NCBI GenBank assembly: GCA_945829225.1
Contig: CALZTY010000014.1
Coordinates: 1 to 50,487, forward strand
DNA from: an uncultured Bacteroidales bacterium
GTDB lineage: Bacteria > Bacteroidota > Bacteroidia > Bacteroidales > Muribaculaceae
Direction: 5' to 3'
DNA: 50,487 nucleotides
Notes under the pieces: model-generated
The model's database searches: none
What the model was told of the DNA's origin: nothing
Seen by the model: the letters and a program-made list of their open reading frames with translations, nothing else
Shown: positions 34,051-43,124 of the stretch, piece after piece
How positions within the stretch are numbered: position 1 is the stretch's first letter
How the letters are laid out: the number at the start of each line of letters is the position of its first letter
Translations under genes and position numbers: made by a program

Positions 34051-34620
34051 ATGAAACTTACAAAATACATAGTTCTCGGTGTGATTGCGGCATTGTCTGT
34101 CGGATTTACTTCCTGCAGTGATGATGACGAAATCAACCTCGAAGACTATCAAGTGTGGCGCCAGACCAATGACGATTGGGTCAACCGTCTGCGCGACAGC
34201 GTCGATGACGAGGGCAATCGCTACTACGAGGTGGTGGTGCCGGCATGGAACCCCAGCGCCTTTGTGCTGATGCACTTCTTCAACGACCGCAGCGAGACCG
34301 CCCAAAACCTTACTCCGCTGTACACCAGTGTGGTAGATGTGATTTACGATGGCTATACCTGCCTCGGTGAGCAATTTGACTCGTCAAAGGATACCAACAA
34401 ATATGGTCGCACGGGCATTCAGCGCTTCGGTTGCAACCACACCATACAAGGCTGGAGCATCGCACTGGAGAATATGCACGTGGGCGATACCTGCGAACTC
34501 ATCGTTCCCTACCAAGTGGGCTACGGCTCGGCAACCACTTCGGTGCTGCCGCCGTACACCTCGCTGAGATTTAATATGCGCCTGTACGATATCTATAAAT
34601 ACGAGGGCTCTTCATATTGA
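34051..34620 (+). CDS. FKBP-type peptidyl-prolyl isomerase lipoprotein
   Basis: A 189-residue lipoprotein with lipobox FTSC (Cys22) followed by SDDDE. The C-terminal half carries the FKBP pattern: an approximate G-W-x-x-A-L-x-x-M segment (IQGWSIALENMHVGDTCELI), then VPYQVGYG and LRFNMRLYDI. It should assist folding of periplasmic proteins by proline isomerisation. Some active-site aromatic residues are diverged, so activity may be weak. It is co-transcribed with glyS, lemA and rpoN. Confidence 0.82.
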   Translation: MKLTKYIVLGVIAALSVGFTSCSDDDEINLEDYQVWRQTNDDWVNRLRDSVDDEGNRYYEVVVPAWNPSAFVLMHFFNDRSETAQNLTPLYTSVVDVIYDGYTCLGEQFDSSKDTNKYGRTGIQRFGCNHTIQGWSIALENMHVGDTCELIVPYQVGYGSATTSVLPPYTSLRFNMRLYDIYKYEGSSY

Positions 34621-34634
34621 GCCTGTAGGCTCCT

Positions 34635-36047
34635 ATGGCAGGTCAGTCGCAATCGTTACAGCAACAGCAAGCGCTCAAGTTACGCCTGAACCCACAGCAA
34701 GTGGCGTTCGGGCGCTTGCTTGAAATGTCGGCACCGGAGTTTGAGGACGAGGTGCGTCGAGAGATAGATGAAAATCCCGCCCTCGAGGTTGCCGAGCCCG
34801 AAGTTGCCGAGGAGCACGCCGAGGGCGATGATTTCAACGAGACTGCCGAGCAACTGCAACAAGCCGACTACGGTGACCCCGATGATGCCCCCGAGTGGCG
34901 CCAACCCACCCAAGCCACGAGCGCATACGACCGCTTCAGTAACGATGCCGACGACAGCGCCTCGGGCTATGAACGCCTCGAGCAGCAACTCGGCTTGCTC
35001 GATATATCACCTCGACAGCGTGCAGTTGCATCATATATTATAGGTAATATCGACTCCAACGGCTACCTCGCGCGCGACCCACAGGCAATTGCTGATGACA
35101 TTGCCATAGGCGCCGGCTTGGACATCGAGCGCCCCGAGGTGGAGCAAGTGATGGACGTTGTCAGGTCGTTGGAACCTGCCGGCATTTGTGCTCTCAATTT
35201 GCGTGACTGTCTGCTGTTGCAACTCGCCCGTATGGACGACTCACGTCCTGAAGTAGCTGATGCTGTGGTTGTTATCCGCGACAGATTTGACCTCTTTGCC
35301 AAGCGCCGCTTCGACAAGATTATGGAAGCAATGGGCATCTCGCGCGAGCGATTGGATGCTGCCATGGCGGTAATCACCTCGCTGAACCCCAAGCCCGGTT
35401 CGCTACTCGAGAGCGTAGGCTCCGGCGACCGCACACGCCATATCACCCCGGATTTCATAGTCGATACGCTCCCCGATGGCAGAGTCAACGTCGCGCTGGC
35501 ATCGGCAACGCCTCAATTGGCGATTGAGCGCTCTTTCATGCCCGGAGCCGTTGCCGGGCGTGGCGACGACGAGGCTTTCATCCGTGCACGTCGCGAGGAG
35601 GCGTCCTCGTTTATCGATATGGCGCAACGGCGTAGCACCACCCTCATGGCTGTCATGGAGGCTATCGTCAATCTGCAACCCGAATTCTTCGCCACATACG
35701 ACACTGCCGACTTGCGCCCGATGGTCCTGCGCGATGTGGGAGCCATCACCGGGCTCGATCTCAGCGTCATCTCGCGTGCAACAGCCGGCAAGTATATGTC
35801 AACTCCATATGGGGTGTTTGCCCTGAAATCGCTCTTCAGCGAGGGGCGTGCCGATGGAGTCAACTCGGCGCATGCCATATCGGCAGCGATTGATGACCTT
35901 ATCAAGAATGAAGACCCCGACAACCCGCTCAACGATGCCGATATCGTTGATGCGCTGGCTGTTAAAGGGATAAAAGTGGCACGCCGCACCGTCTCCAAAT
36001 ACCGCGAGCGAGCCGGCATACCCGTAGCGCGCATGCGCCGCAAATAA
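34635..36047 (+). CDS. rpoN: RNA polymerase sigma-54 factor
   Basis: Sigma-54 directs RNA polymerase to -24/-12 promoters and needs an AAA+ activator. The 470 residues contain a Gln-rich region I (QSLQQQQALKLRLNPQQVAF and later ENPALEV), an acidic region II (about 50-110), the core-binding domain and the RpoN box ARRTVSKYRE (about 449-458) near the C-terminus, which reads the -24 element. It is the last gene of the glyS run. It ends only 10 bases from the convergent AAA/DUF4143 gene, with no terminator visible between them. Confidence 0.96.
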   Translation: MAGQSQSLQQQQALKLRLNPQQVAFGRLLEMSAPEFEDEVRREIDENPALEVAEPEVAEEHAEGDDFNETAEQLQQADYGDPDDAPEWRQPTQATSAYDRFSNDADDSASGYERLEQQLGLLDISPRQRAVASYIIGNIDSNGYLARDPQAIADDIAIGAGLDIERPEVEQVMDVVRSLEPAGICALNLRDCLLLQLARMDDSRPEVADAVVVIRDRFDLFAKRRFDKIMEAMGISRERLDAAMAVITSLNPKPGSLLESVGSGDRTRHITPDFIVDTLPDGRVNVALASATPQLAIERSFMPGAVAGRGDDEAFIRARREEASSFIDMAQRRSTTLMAVMEAIVNLQPEFFATYDTADLRPMVLRDVGAITGLDLSVISRATAGKYMSTPYGVFALKSLFSEGRADGVNSAHAISAAIDDLIKNEDPDNPLNDADIVDALAVKGIKVARRTVSKYRERAGIPVARMRRK

Positions 36048-36057
36048 CAATACTTAT

Positions 36058-37374
36058 CTAATACAAGAAAGAGTCGTCAAGTAGGAATGGAATGACGCCG
36101 ATGTATGTGATGCCATCCTCATCTGTCCACGGCTTTGAATTGCCATCAAGGATGACTATCTTTCTGTAAAAATCTCCCGAATTTTTGAGGGAGAAAGTTT
36201 CTTGGGCACGCTTCTCGTCTCTATCAATATTTAAGGCAGATTGAATATATATCTTACTGTGCCCGGTATTTACAATGAAGTCAATTTCATATTGAGATTG
36301 TTTTTTCTTGCCTTCAATAATCTTGGATATACTCACAACACCGACATCAACACTGTAACCTCGACGAATAAGTTCCACAAATATCATATTTTCCATCAAA
36401 TGGGATTTCTCTTGTTGACGGAAATTCAGTTTGGCATTTCTTAATCCCAAGTCGATAGCATAGTATTTTTGGATGGTGTCAAAGTATTTTTTGCCCTTGA
36501 CGTCGAAGCGTTTGGTTTTGAGAAAGAGAAATGCGTCTTCCAGGGTATTGATGTAGTTTTTGATAGTGTGGTCGGAGGTGCTGCGTCTCATAATAGAAGA
36601 TGCGGCATTTGCGAGATTATGGGTATTGGTAAGTGAGCCCACCGATGAGTACAAAGAGTCGATAAGCGCATCTAATAACTCATCATCCTTCAATTTATAT
36701 CTTTCAACGATATCCTTAATATATACGTTCTTATGAAGACCGATAAGGTACTTTTTTTTCTCGATTTCAGTATTTTCCAGTACGGCAGATGGCATACCAC
36801 CATAGGTTATGTATTCCTCGAGAGCATCGGCTTTTTCTAATTTAGATATTTGATAAAACTCCTTGAATGACAGTGGGTAGACTCTAATCTCAGATCCTCT
36901 GTCGCGAAAATTAGTGACAATATCCGATGATAACATTTTTGAGTTTGATCCTGTTACATAGATGTCAATATTGCTACGAGCCATCAAATCGTTGAGGATA
37001 TCATAAAAGGTGGTGTAGAGAAGATCTTTGTCGTGTTCATCAACAAGACTCATATCTAAATCATTATTCTTAACCTTGACTGATAATTGTATCTCGTCAA
37101 TAAACACATAGTATCTTTTATTGATATCCGACGTTTGTCGGAGGATGAATTTATACAACTCAATAGGGTTTCGATACTTAAGATGGGCTTGTTTGTCCAA
37201 TGCCACCTCAATAAAGCACTCTTTTGCCACGCCTTCCCCAAGGAGATAATTCTTATAGAGCGTTGATAATAAGAAAGATTTTCCGCAACGACGTATTCCG
37301 GTGATAATCTTTACCTTACCGTTCCATTGCTTGCTCAGTAGCTGTTTAATATAAGATGGCCGTTGAATAATCAT
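36058..37374 (-). CDS. AAA+ ATPase with DUF4143 C-terminus (second copy)
   Basis: A 438-residue ATPase with Walker A GIRRCGKSF (Lys32) and Walker B YVFIDEIQ (Asp93, Glu94), a middle AAA_14 part and a DUF4143 C-terminus. Here the nuclease-like core reads E-I-D-F then KIYIQSA, so the lysine seen in the first copy is replaced. Such changes are common in one branch of the family. The two copies are only distantly related. The gene is clearly AT-rich, and a near-palindromic 39-bp element lies just upstream of its start, with a second copy further on. Function unknown. Confidence 0.88.
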   Translation of the reverse strand: MIIQRPSYIKQLLSKQWNGKVKIITGIRRCGKSFLLSTLYKNYLLGEGVAKECFIEVALDKQAHLKYRNPIELYKFILRQTSDINKRYYVFIDEIQLSVKVKNNDLDMSLVDEHDKDLLYTTFYDILNDLMARSNIDIYVTGSNSKMLSSDIVTNFRDRGSEIRVYPLSFKEFYQISKLEKADALEEYITYGGMPSAVLENTEIEKKKYLIGLHKNVYIKDIVERYKLKDDELLDALIDSLYSSVGSLTNTHNLANAASSIMRRSTSDHTIKNYINTLEDAFLFLKTKRFDVKGKKYFDTIQKYYAIDLGLRNAKLNFRQQEKSHLMENMIFVELIRRGYSVDVGVVSISKIIEGKKKQSQYEIDFIVNTGHSKIYIQSALNIDRDEKRAQETFSLKNSGDFYRKIVILDGNSKPWTDEDGITYIGVIPFLLDDSFLY

Positions 37375-37394
37375 ATCGTTTCAGATTTAAAATA

Positions 37395-37433
37395 TACTGC
37401 AAAATTAGTCGCCATGGAGACTATTTTTGCAGT
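37395..37433. repeat. 39-bp near-palindrome, copy A
   Basis: The element runs ACTGCAAAATTAGTCGCC, then ATGGAGACTATTTTTGCAGT, a near-palindrome centred on CCATGG. On the minus strand TAATTTTG (plus 37400-37407) is a perfect -7 box facing the AAA/DUF4143 start codon 26 bases away. It can thus be both operator and promoter of that gene. Confidence 0.65.
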
Positions 37434-37541
37434 GCAAAGATAATACAAAATATCGATATGAACAAATATGATTTAAAATATTGATTATTAATTGTTAACA
37501 TAGCGATCTTAGAGCGATATTCGGCTGATTTATATCCTTAG

Positions 37542-37580
37542 TACTGCAAAATTAGTCGCCATGGAGACTAAATTTGCAGT
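37542..37580. repeat. 39-bp near-palindrome, copy B
   Basis: Direct repeat of copy A with two base differences (ACTAAATTTGCAGT instead of ACTATTTTTGCAGT), 147 bases away. It ends 5 bases before the end of comEC and has -7 boxes on both strands. The 108 bases between the copies are AT-rich and hold no gene. Confidence 0.65.
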
Positions 37581-37585
37581 GAGAT

Positions 37586-39562
37586 TTATCGGTCGGAGAG
37601 TTGGAGGGCAGGGATGCTGAGGCGGTGGCAGGATTGGAGGCAGGCGGCGGTACGCTTGGCGCTGAGTTCGCTGCCTATCAGCACGGTGTCGCAAGGATAA
37701 AGGTTGAGGAGGTGGTCGAAAGAGCCTCTGAAGCAGTTGCCAACGAGCAGATAATCAACGTGCTGCCTTGCGGAGGTGTCGCGGCGTGACACTGTGTGAG
37801 GTATGGCTATCGAGCGAGTGGGGGTTGAGAGGATATCGCCCCGGAGGCTCGCTGTGGCGCATGAGAAGTCGCCACGCACGAATATGAGACTGTCGATGCC
37901 ACAGACGGCTGCGTAGCCTTCGAGTTGGCGGCTGAGTCGCTCGACCACTCCTGCACGACCGGCGTTCGTAGATGTGTGGATGATAAATGCCCGCTTGCCG
38001 TCGCCGATGACGATGGCGGTGGTTGAGGGCTGGCGCGAGATGCGTACATGTTGCTCGGGAAGCGCCCCGTCAGGTGCCAAGCACGCCGTGGCGAGAAACG
38101 CGCCAGCCATCGCTATAGTGACATGTATGGCTCGTCGAGTGCCAATATTGATGCATATTGCGGCTGATATACCGAAGATTACAAGCGCGATGACAATAGC
38201 CGGTGCGAGATACACGCCGGTGAGTTCGGCTCCCGGGAGCGTGGCTATGAATGCGCTACCGTTCTCGGCGAGGTCGGTGATGCCGTCGAGCGCCGAGGCA
38301 AGTAATCCGCAAGGAATACCGATGGCATCGGCGACAATCAACGCAACTCCGCCGAGCATCCATAGGGGCATCAGCAGTGCTACGATGATATTGGGTGCCA
38401 AGAATAGCAAGGGCAAGCGATGAAAATATGCGATGGTGAGGGGTAGGGTGCCGATGATGGCGGCTATGGGCACGGCGAGAGCGGTATTGATATGATAGGT
38501 GAGGCGTCGACGCGGTGATGCGATGGTGAGAGGGTGGGTGAAAGCGATGATGCCACACACGGCGGCTACAGAGAGTTGCAGCCCGGGCGAGAAGATGCTG
38601 AATGGCTGGATGGCGCAGATGATTAACAGCGCGACACACAGCGAGTTAAGCGGGTTGCTGCGACGCCCGATAGCGAGGCTGAGCAGGTAGATGCTCGCCA
38701 TAATCGCGGCGCGAGTCACCGACAAGGGGAAGCCTGTGAAGGCTACATAAAGCCATATGAAGAGGATGGAAAGGAGCAGACGCAAGGTGCGTAGGCGTGT
38801 GAAAAATCTCAATGGATAGAGCAAAATGGTGACTATCAGCATGATAATGCCTACGTGGAAACCACTGAGCGCTAAGGCATGAGCGATGCCCGAGGCGCGG
38901 AATTGCTCGCGCAGCGAGTCGGGTAACTCGTCGTCGTAGCCCACAATCATAGCGGCAAGGATGGCAAAAGTCTCGTCGTCAATGCCCGAGTCGGCGAGGT
39001 TGGCGAGGATGTGCTCGCGTCGCTGAGCCATGCGTGAGGCAAGGTCGTCGCTGTGTCCAAATACCTCGATTTGAGATAGTTGTGCGTATCCAACGGCAGA
39101 GATGCCGCGTTGCAGATAATAAAGGCTCATATCGGGCTCGCCGGGCAGGTCGGCGTAGGCACGAGCCGGTCGGAGGTCGGCTGAGATGCTGACGCTATCG
39201 CCTATGAGTGGCATTTCGCCACCCGGCAGAAGGTAGATCTCGGCGCGTAAACCTTGAGGTGCATCAACGAGGAGTCGAACAGACGATGATGATTGCTCAA
39301 CCGCAGTCACTTTGCCTCGTAAGTGGCTGATTTGATGGGAATTGAGCAATATAGGGGCATTGAGGGTGGCGATGCCCCAGCCGGCGGCGAGGCAGAGAAT
39401 GGCAATGCCCGTGAGGTGTATGCGCTTAATAATCAGTGTTGTGCCTGCGATAGCGGCAACAAGAGCCACCCAGCCGCCGATGCCAACGCTCCACAACACA
39501 ATTCCCGCGCACACACCGAGAGCCGGCGCGAGCGCGGGAATGTTATGGAGCCGGGTGTTCAC
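37586..39562 (-). CDS. comEC: ComEC/Rec2 family DNA-uptake channel protein
   Basis: A 658-residue inner-membrane protein. Early helices are followed by an OB-like DUF4131 segment (about 75-170), then the Competence domain with about eight helices (motif SGIAHALALSGFHVGI near residue 240). A C-terminal segment resembling a metallo-beta-lactamase domain lacks the HxHxDH zinc motif. That degenerate tail is usual in Bacteroidota. In transformable species ComEC passes single-stranded DNA into the cell. It is the last gene of a six-gene run starting at the rhomboids. Confidence 0.9.
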   Translation of the reverse strand: MNTRLHNIPALAPALGVCAGIVLWSVGIGGWVALVAAIAGTTLIIKRIHLTGIAILCLAAGWGIATLNAPILLNSHQISHLRGKVTAVEQSSSSVRLLVDAPQGLRAEIYLLPGGEMPLIGDSVSISADLRPARAYADLPGEPDMSLYYLQRGISAVGYAQLSQIEVFGHSDDLASRMAQRREHILANLADSGIDDETFAILAAMIVGYDDELPDSLREQFRASGIAHALALSGFHVGIIMLIVTILLYPLRFFTRLRTLRLLLSILFIWLYVAFTGFPLSVTRAAIMASIYLLSLAIGRRSNPLNSLCVALLIICAIQPFSIFSPGLQLSVAAVCGIIAFTHPLTIASPRRRLTYHINTALAVPIAAIIGTLPLTIAYFHRLPLLFLAPNIIVALLMPLWMLGGVALIVADAIGIPCGLLASALDGITDLAENGSAFIATLPGAELTGVYLAPAIVIALVIFGISAAICINIGTRRAIHVTIAMAGAFLATACLAPDGALPEQHVRISRQPSTTAIVIGDGKRAFIIHTSTNAGRAGVVERLSRQLEGYAAVCGIDSLIFVRGDFSCATASLRGDILSTPTRSIAIPHTVSRRDTSARQHVDYLLVGNCFRGSFDHLLNLYPCDTVLIGSELSAKRTAACLQSCHRLSIPALQLSDR

Positions 39563-39576
39563 GGCGTGTCAGATGA

Positions 39577-40524
39577 TTATTCTACTACATTGAGGACCAC
39601 CAAGAGGCTCGACACGCCGATGATTATCCATAGGGCTATGGCGAGCAGCAAGGGCTTGATACCCACGGCTTTGAGCATCTTGGGGGTGAGCGATGCGCCA
39701 ATCATAAAGAGGGTTACCACCATGCCGCGGCGAGCCACCCAGGTCATAGCGTCGGTAAACCATGCGGGCAGTGCGGCATATGTGTTGATGGTCATCGCGA
39801 CGACGAACATAAAGATGAACCATGGAATGGAAATCTTGCCGGTCTTGTCGCGGAAGATAAACATAGTGACTAATGCCAAGGGAATAATCCACAGAGCGCG
39901 GGTGAGTTTGATAAGCGTGGCAGTCTGCAAGGCGGTTTCACCATATATTTCGCCGGCGCCGACCACCGATGATGTGTCATGGATGGCGATGGCAGCCCAG
40001 GTGCCGAATTGAGTTTCGGTCAATCCGAAATAGTGCCCGAGGGGCGGGAAGATGAACAGGGCGATGGAGTTTAATATGAAAATGACACCTAAGGAGACGC
40101 CCATCTCGTCGCTGTCAGCCTTGACGACCGGACCGACGGCAGCGATGGCGCTACCGCCGCAAATGGCTGTACCTGAGGATATAAGGTAGGCGGTCTTGCG
40201 GTTGATGTGCATCATATAGCCGATGCCTACACCCAGGAGCATCACGCCGACGACCGATACGATGGTGAAAGTCATGCCGTCGGCACCGCTGCGCAGCGAC
40301 TCCTGCAGATTCATGCCGAAGCCGAGGCACACCACAGCCACCTGGAGCAGGTATTTGGAGGTCTTTTTATTGAATGTGGGGAAGGGATTGGAGAGGGTGA
40401 ACGCAAACACCAAGCCGATGGCGAGAGCGATAGGAGCCGTGATGTTCATCAAGCCCATTTTCTCCAAGGGCAGGAGGATGAGTGCGATGATGGCTACATA
40501 AATTACTTGTGACAGAGTTTTCAT
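39577..40524 (-). CDS. YeiH/UPF0324-type putative sulfate exporter
   Basis: A 315-residue membrane protein with about nine helices. The family hallmarks are VVCLGFGMNL (about residue 65), SSGTAICGGSAIAAVGPV in the middle and the later IAIHDTSSVVGAG. Members are annotated as putative sulfate exporters on limited evidence. The gene lies 14 bases upstream of comEC and 20 bases after aroE. Interestingly, a SulP anion transporter is also in the window, but no link between them is shown. Confidence 0.88.
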   Translation of the reverse strand: MKTLSQVIYVAIIALILLPLEKMGLMNITAPIALAIGLVFAFTLSNPFPTFNKKTSKYLLQVAVVCLGFGMNLQESLRSGADGMTFTIVSVVGVMLLGVGIGYMMHINRKTAYLISSGTAICGGSAIAAVGPVVKADSDEMGVSLGVIFILNSIALFIFPPLGHYFGLTETQFGTWAAIAIHDTSSVVGAGEIYGETALQTATLIKLTRALWIIPLALVTMFIFRDKTGKISIPWFIFMFVVAMTINTYAALPAWFTDAMTWVARRGMVVTLFMIGASLTPKMLKAVGIKPLLLAIALWIIIGVSSLLVVLNVVE

Positions 40525-40544
40525 TGTCTATGATTAGCGATTGA

Positions 40545-41321
40545 TTATTTATTCCAAATGTTCCAGGCGACAAAAGCCTGAAGGAGAAGCATTTCGAGTC
40601 CGTTCTTGGTGATAGCGCCGGCGTCGGCGGCTTTTTTCATGAACAGGGTGACATTGGGGTTGTAGAGCAAGTCATAGCAGATGTGCTCGCGGGTGAGCGC
40701 CTCATAGGGTATGTCGGGGCACTTGTCTACATTGGGGTACATACCCAGCGGGGTAGTGTTGACGATGATTAGGTGGTCGGCGATGACCTCCGGGGTAAGG
40801 TCGCCATAGGTGATAACCCCCTCGCGGTGGGAGCGCGACACCTTGAGGCTGTCGATGTCGAGTTGCTCGAGGGCATGAGCCACAGCCTTGGATGCGCCGC
40901 CCGTGCCGAGGATGAGGGCGCGGCGTTTCTTGCCATCGTTCACCATGGGGCGCAGGGAGTCGGCAAATCCGGTGGCGTCGCTGTTGTAGCCCTTGAGGCT
41001 GATGCTGCCGTCGGGTTGGTGGTAAATCTTGATGACATTCACCGCGCCAATCTCGGCGGCGTGGGGGTCGAGAGCGTCAAGGTATGGGATAATCTGCTCC
41101 TTGTAGGGGATGGTGACATTGAGCCCGGCAAGATTCTTGCGGGCGGCAATCACCTCGGGGAGACGGTCGATTGTGGGTAATTCAAAGTTGACATATCGAG
41201 CGTTGATGCCCTCAGCCTCGAATTTCTCGTTGAAAAATTGTTGAGAAAAAGAGTGTCCGAGGGTGCGTCCGATGAGCCCATAGAGGCGGTCGTAGTGTCC
41301 TAAATTTCGGTTAGTGGTCAT
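40545..41321 (-). CDS. aroE: Shikimate dehydrogenase
   Basis: Reduces 3-dehydroshikimate to shikimate with NADPH in aromatic amino acid synthesis. The 258 residues show the substrate site GRTLGHSFSQQFFNEKF, the catalytic-Lys segment NVTIPYKEQI, KGYNSDATGF and the cofactor motif LGTGGASKAVAHAL. The length is normal. Its ATG overlaps the stop of the upstream EEP-family gene by 4 bases. Confidence 0.95.
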   Translation of the reverse strand: MTTNRNLGHYDRLYGLIGRTLGHSFSQQFFNEKFEAEGINARYVNFELPTIDRLPEVIAARKNLAGLNVTIPYKEQIIPYLDALDPHAAEIGAVNVIKIYHQPDGSISLKGYNSDATGFADSLRPMVNDGKKRRALILGTGGASKAVAHALEQLDIDSLKVSRSHREGVITYGDLTPEVIADHLIIVNTTPLGMYPNVDKCPDIPYEALTREHICYDLLYNPNVTLFMKKAADAGAITKNGLEMLLLQAFVAWNIWNK

Positions 41322-42469
41322 TGCTTGTAACTATTGGTGAGTGCAAACGTGGTGATAATGGGGTAGTGGTCGCTGAACTTGACGGAGGGGCGCTCCATCC
41401 TCAGCGGCTTGAGTGCTCCGCGGTAGAGGGTGTGGTCTATGCGGAAGTAGAAATTGTTGTCGTAGTAGGTAATCATAGGTCCGAAACCCACCTCAGGATA
41501 TACCTCATGCATATTGCAGTCGGCAAGACGGCGCAGGGTGTAGCATCCGGGCACGTCGTTGAAGTCGCCGGTGACGATGACATTGGGACCGCCGAGGCTT
41601 CTCAAGTATCGGCATAGTCGCTCGGCATCGTATTCGCGACCTTCGGCGGCTCGTTGTATTTTGCTCAGCAACTGCGACTTGACGCTGTCCATACTGTTGT
41701 GTTTTATTAAATCATTGCGGTCGATAGTCGTCAGTTCGCTATAAAGTTCCTTATCGTGATTGGCGAGATTGAAGGGCTGGAGATGAACGTTGAAAATGGT
41801 AATATCCACGCCCTCGACAGTGACGCGCACCGTGGCGATCTCATTAGTTCCTTTTTTCTTGTATCCGGTGGGAATTACCTTGGCGGGATATTTGGAGAGA
41901 ACCATCTGAGTGCGCTCACACAGCAGGATGTAAGGATACATGCGCGAGATAGAGTCGACTTGCGAGGAGTTCATCACGGCTTTTGCTCGTTTGTCATAGG
42001 AGAATCCGCTCGCCTCTTGCAGGCACACGATGTCGGCATTGGTGTTGATGATGAACGACAGGGTGCGGTTGGTGCTGTCGGGATAAATGGAGTCCATCGC
42101 CGTGAAATTGCACACGTTGTAGGATAGCAACTTGATTTTGGGGCAGTCGGCATATTTACCTTCGGAGGGACCGAAGAGCACCAAGGGTGAGAAATTCCAA
42201 ATTGCCGGAGCCGATGCGATGACAGCGACCAGCGAGATGAACAAGGCTTTGCGGCACCACAGCGCGTCGGCTATCGAGATGAGAATCAAAAGAATAAGCC
42301 ACAAAGGGAAGGTCATCACCATCAAGCAGATATAGCGATATGTAGTTGGAGATAAATCGCCGCCGAAAGCACCAGCCACAGTGCCCAGCGCCGCTATGGC
42401 GGTGAGCAGAGTGAGGAATACGCGGAGTATTTTGCGCCAGATGTTTCTTTTTTTACTTATTTTCGGCAT
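41318..42469 (-). CDS. Membrane-anchored endonuclease/exonuclease/phosphatase family protein
   Basis: A protein of about 383 residues: three N-terminal membrane helices (about 12-100), then an EEP catalytic domain. Metal and catalytic motifs are visible in order: LLSYNVCNFT, IVCLQEASG (Glu), VTGDFNDVPG and FSDHYPI (Asp-His). Members hydrolyse phosphodiesters in DNA, lipids or sugars; the substrate here is unknown. The start MPKISKKRN at 42469 is preferred. The longer frame to 42604 reads through the end of the rhomboid gene and has no family match. It overlaps that gene by 17 bases. Confidence 0.85.
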   Translation of the reverse strand: MPKISKKRNIWRKILRVFLTLLTAIAALGTVAGAFGGDLSPTTYRYICLMVMTFPLWLILLILISIADALWCRKALFISLVAVIASAPAIWNFSPLVLFGPSEGKYADCPKIKLLSYNVCNFTAMDSIYPDSTNRTLSFIINTNADIVCLQEASGFSYDKRAKAVMNSSQVDSISRMYPYILLCERTQMVLSKYPAKVIPTGYKKKGTNEIATVRVTVEGVDITIFNVHLQPFNLANHDKELYSELTTIDRNDLIKHNSMDSVKSQLLSKIQRAAEGREYDAERLCRYLRSLGGPNVIVTGDFNDVPGCYTLRRLADCNMHEVYPEVGFGPMITYYDNNFYFRIDHTLYRGALKPLRMERPSVKFSDHYPIITTFALTNSYKQ

Positions 42470-43118
42470 TTGCTTGTAGGGAGTGGTGATTGAGAATACG
42501 TTGTTCGTCGGGGCTGAGCGATGCATAACCTGATTGACGAGCCTTGTCAATGAGAGCGTTGGTGTCCACGGCGGGATGGCGGCGGCAGATGATGACGGCG
42601 GCAATAATGCCTACGGCGATGCCGCCGAGGTGGGCGATAGCGCCTCCCGGGTTGTGTCCTTGTAGACCGTATACTATATTGAGTATCAGGAGTATAATTA
42701 TTGCCACGGAGAGGCGGTTGTGCAGTAGATTGCGACGCATATTGGATGAGGAGCCGATGAGGGCGGTGCACAGGGCGAGGGTGGCAGCTGAGGCGCCGGT
42801 GAGGGTGGCGTTGTCTGCTCCTATTATTTTGCAAGCCGCCACGAAGAGCAACCCGCCGGCAATGCCTCCACATATATATATTATAGCGACGCTGATGTGA
42901 CTGATGGCTTGCTCGAGCCGATCCCCGGCAACTATCAGTAGTAAGATGTTGGCAATGAAGTGGATAGAGTCGCTATGGCTGAACATATATGTGAGCAATG
43001 CTACCGGCGAGGCGTGGCTGTCAAGCCCCAGCGCCAAGGTGTCGGCTCCGGTCAGCGCTGCCACAAACACTGCGACATTCAGCGCGGCAATTATCCATGT
43101 CACAAAAGCCCGAGGCAT
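42453..43118 (-). CDS. Rhomboid family intramembrane protease (second of a pair)
   Basis: A 221-residue six-helix membrane protein. The catalytic Ser is in TGASAATLAL and the catalytic His in IAHLGGIAVG, with HFIANILLL as the oxyanion-side His-Asn segment. The usual GASG/GxSG around the serine is GASA here, so activity is likely but not certain. The last 45 residues form a cytosolic tail. The gene follows another rhomboid by 6 bases and overlaps the downstream EEP-family gene. Confidence 0.85.
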   Translation of the reverse strand: MPRAFVTWIIAALNVAVFVAALTGADTLALGLDSHASPVALLTYMFSHSDSIHFIANILLLIVAGDRLEQAISHISVAIIYICGGIAGGLLFVAACKIIGADNATLTGASAATLALCTALIGSSSNMRRNLLHNRLSVAIIILLILNIVYGLQGHNPGGAIAHLGGIAVGIIAAVIICRRHPAVDTNALIDKARQSGYASLSPDEQRILNHHSLQANAENK

Positions 43119-43124
43119 AGAGGA

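Noticed and set aside
37395-37580. 39-bp repeats as ends of an insertion sequence
   Set aside because: They are direct rather than inverted copies. The 108 bases between them contain no transposase, and no target duplication is evident.
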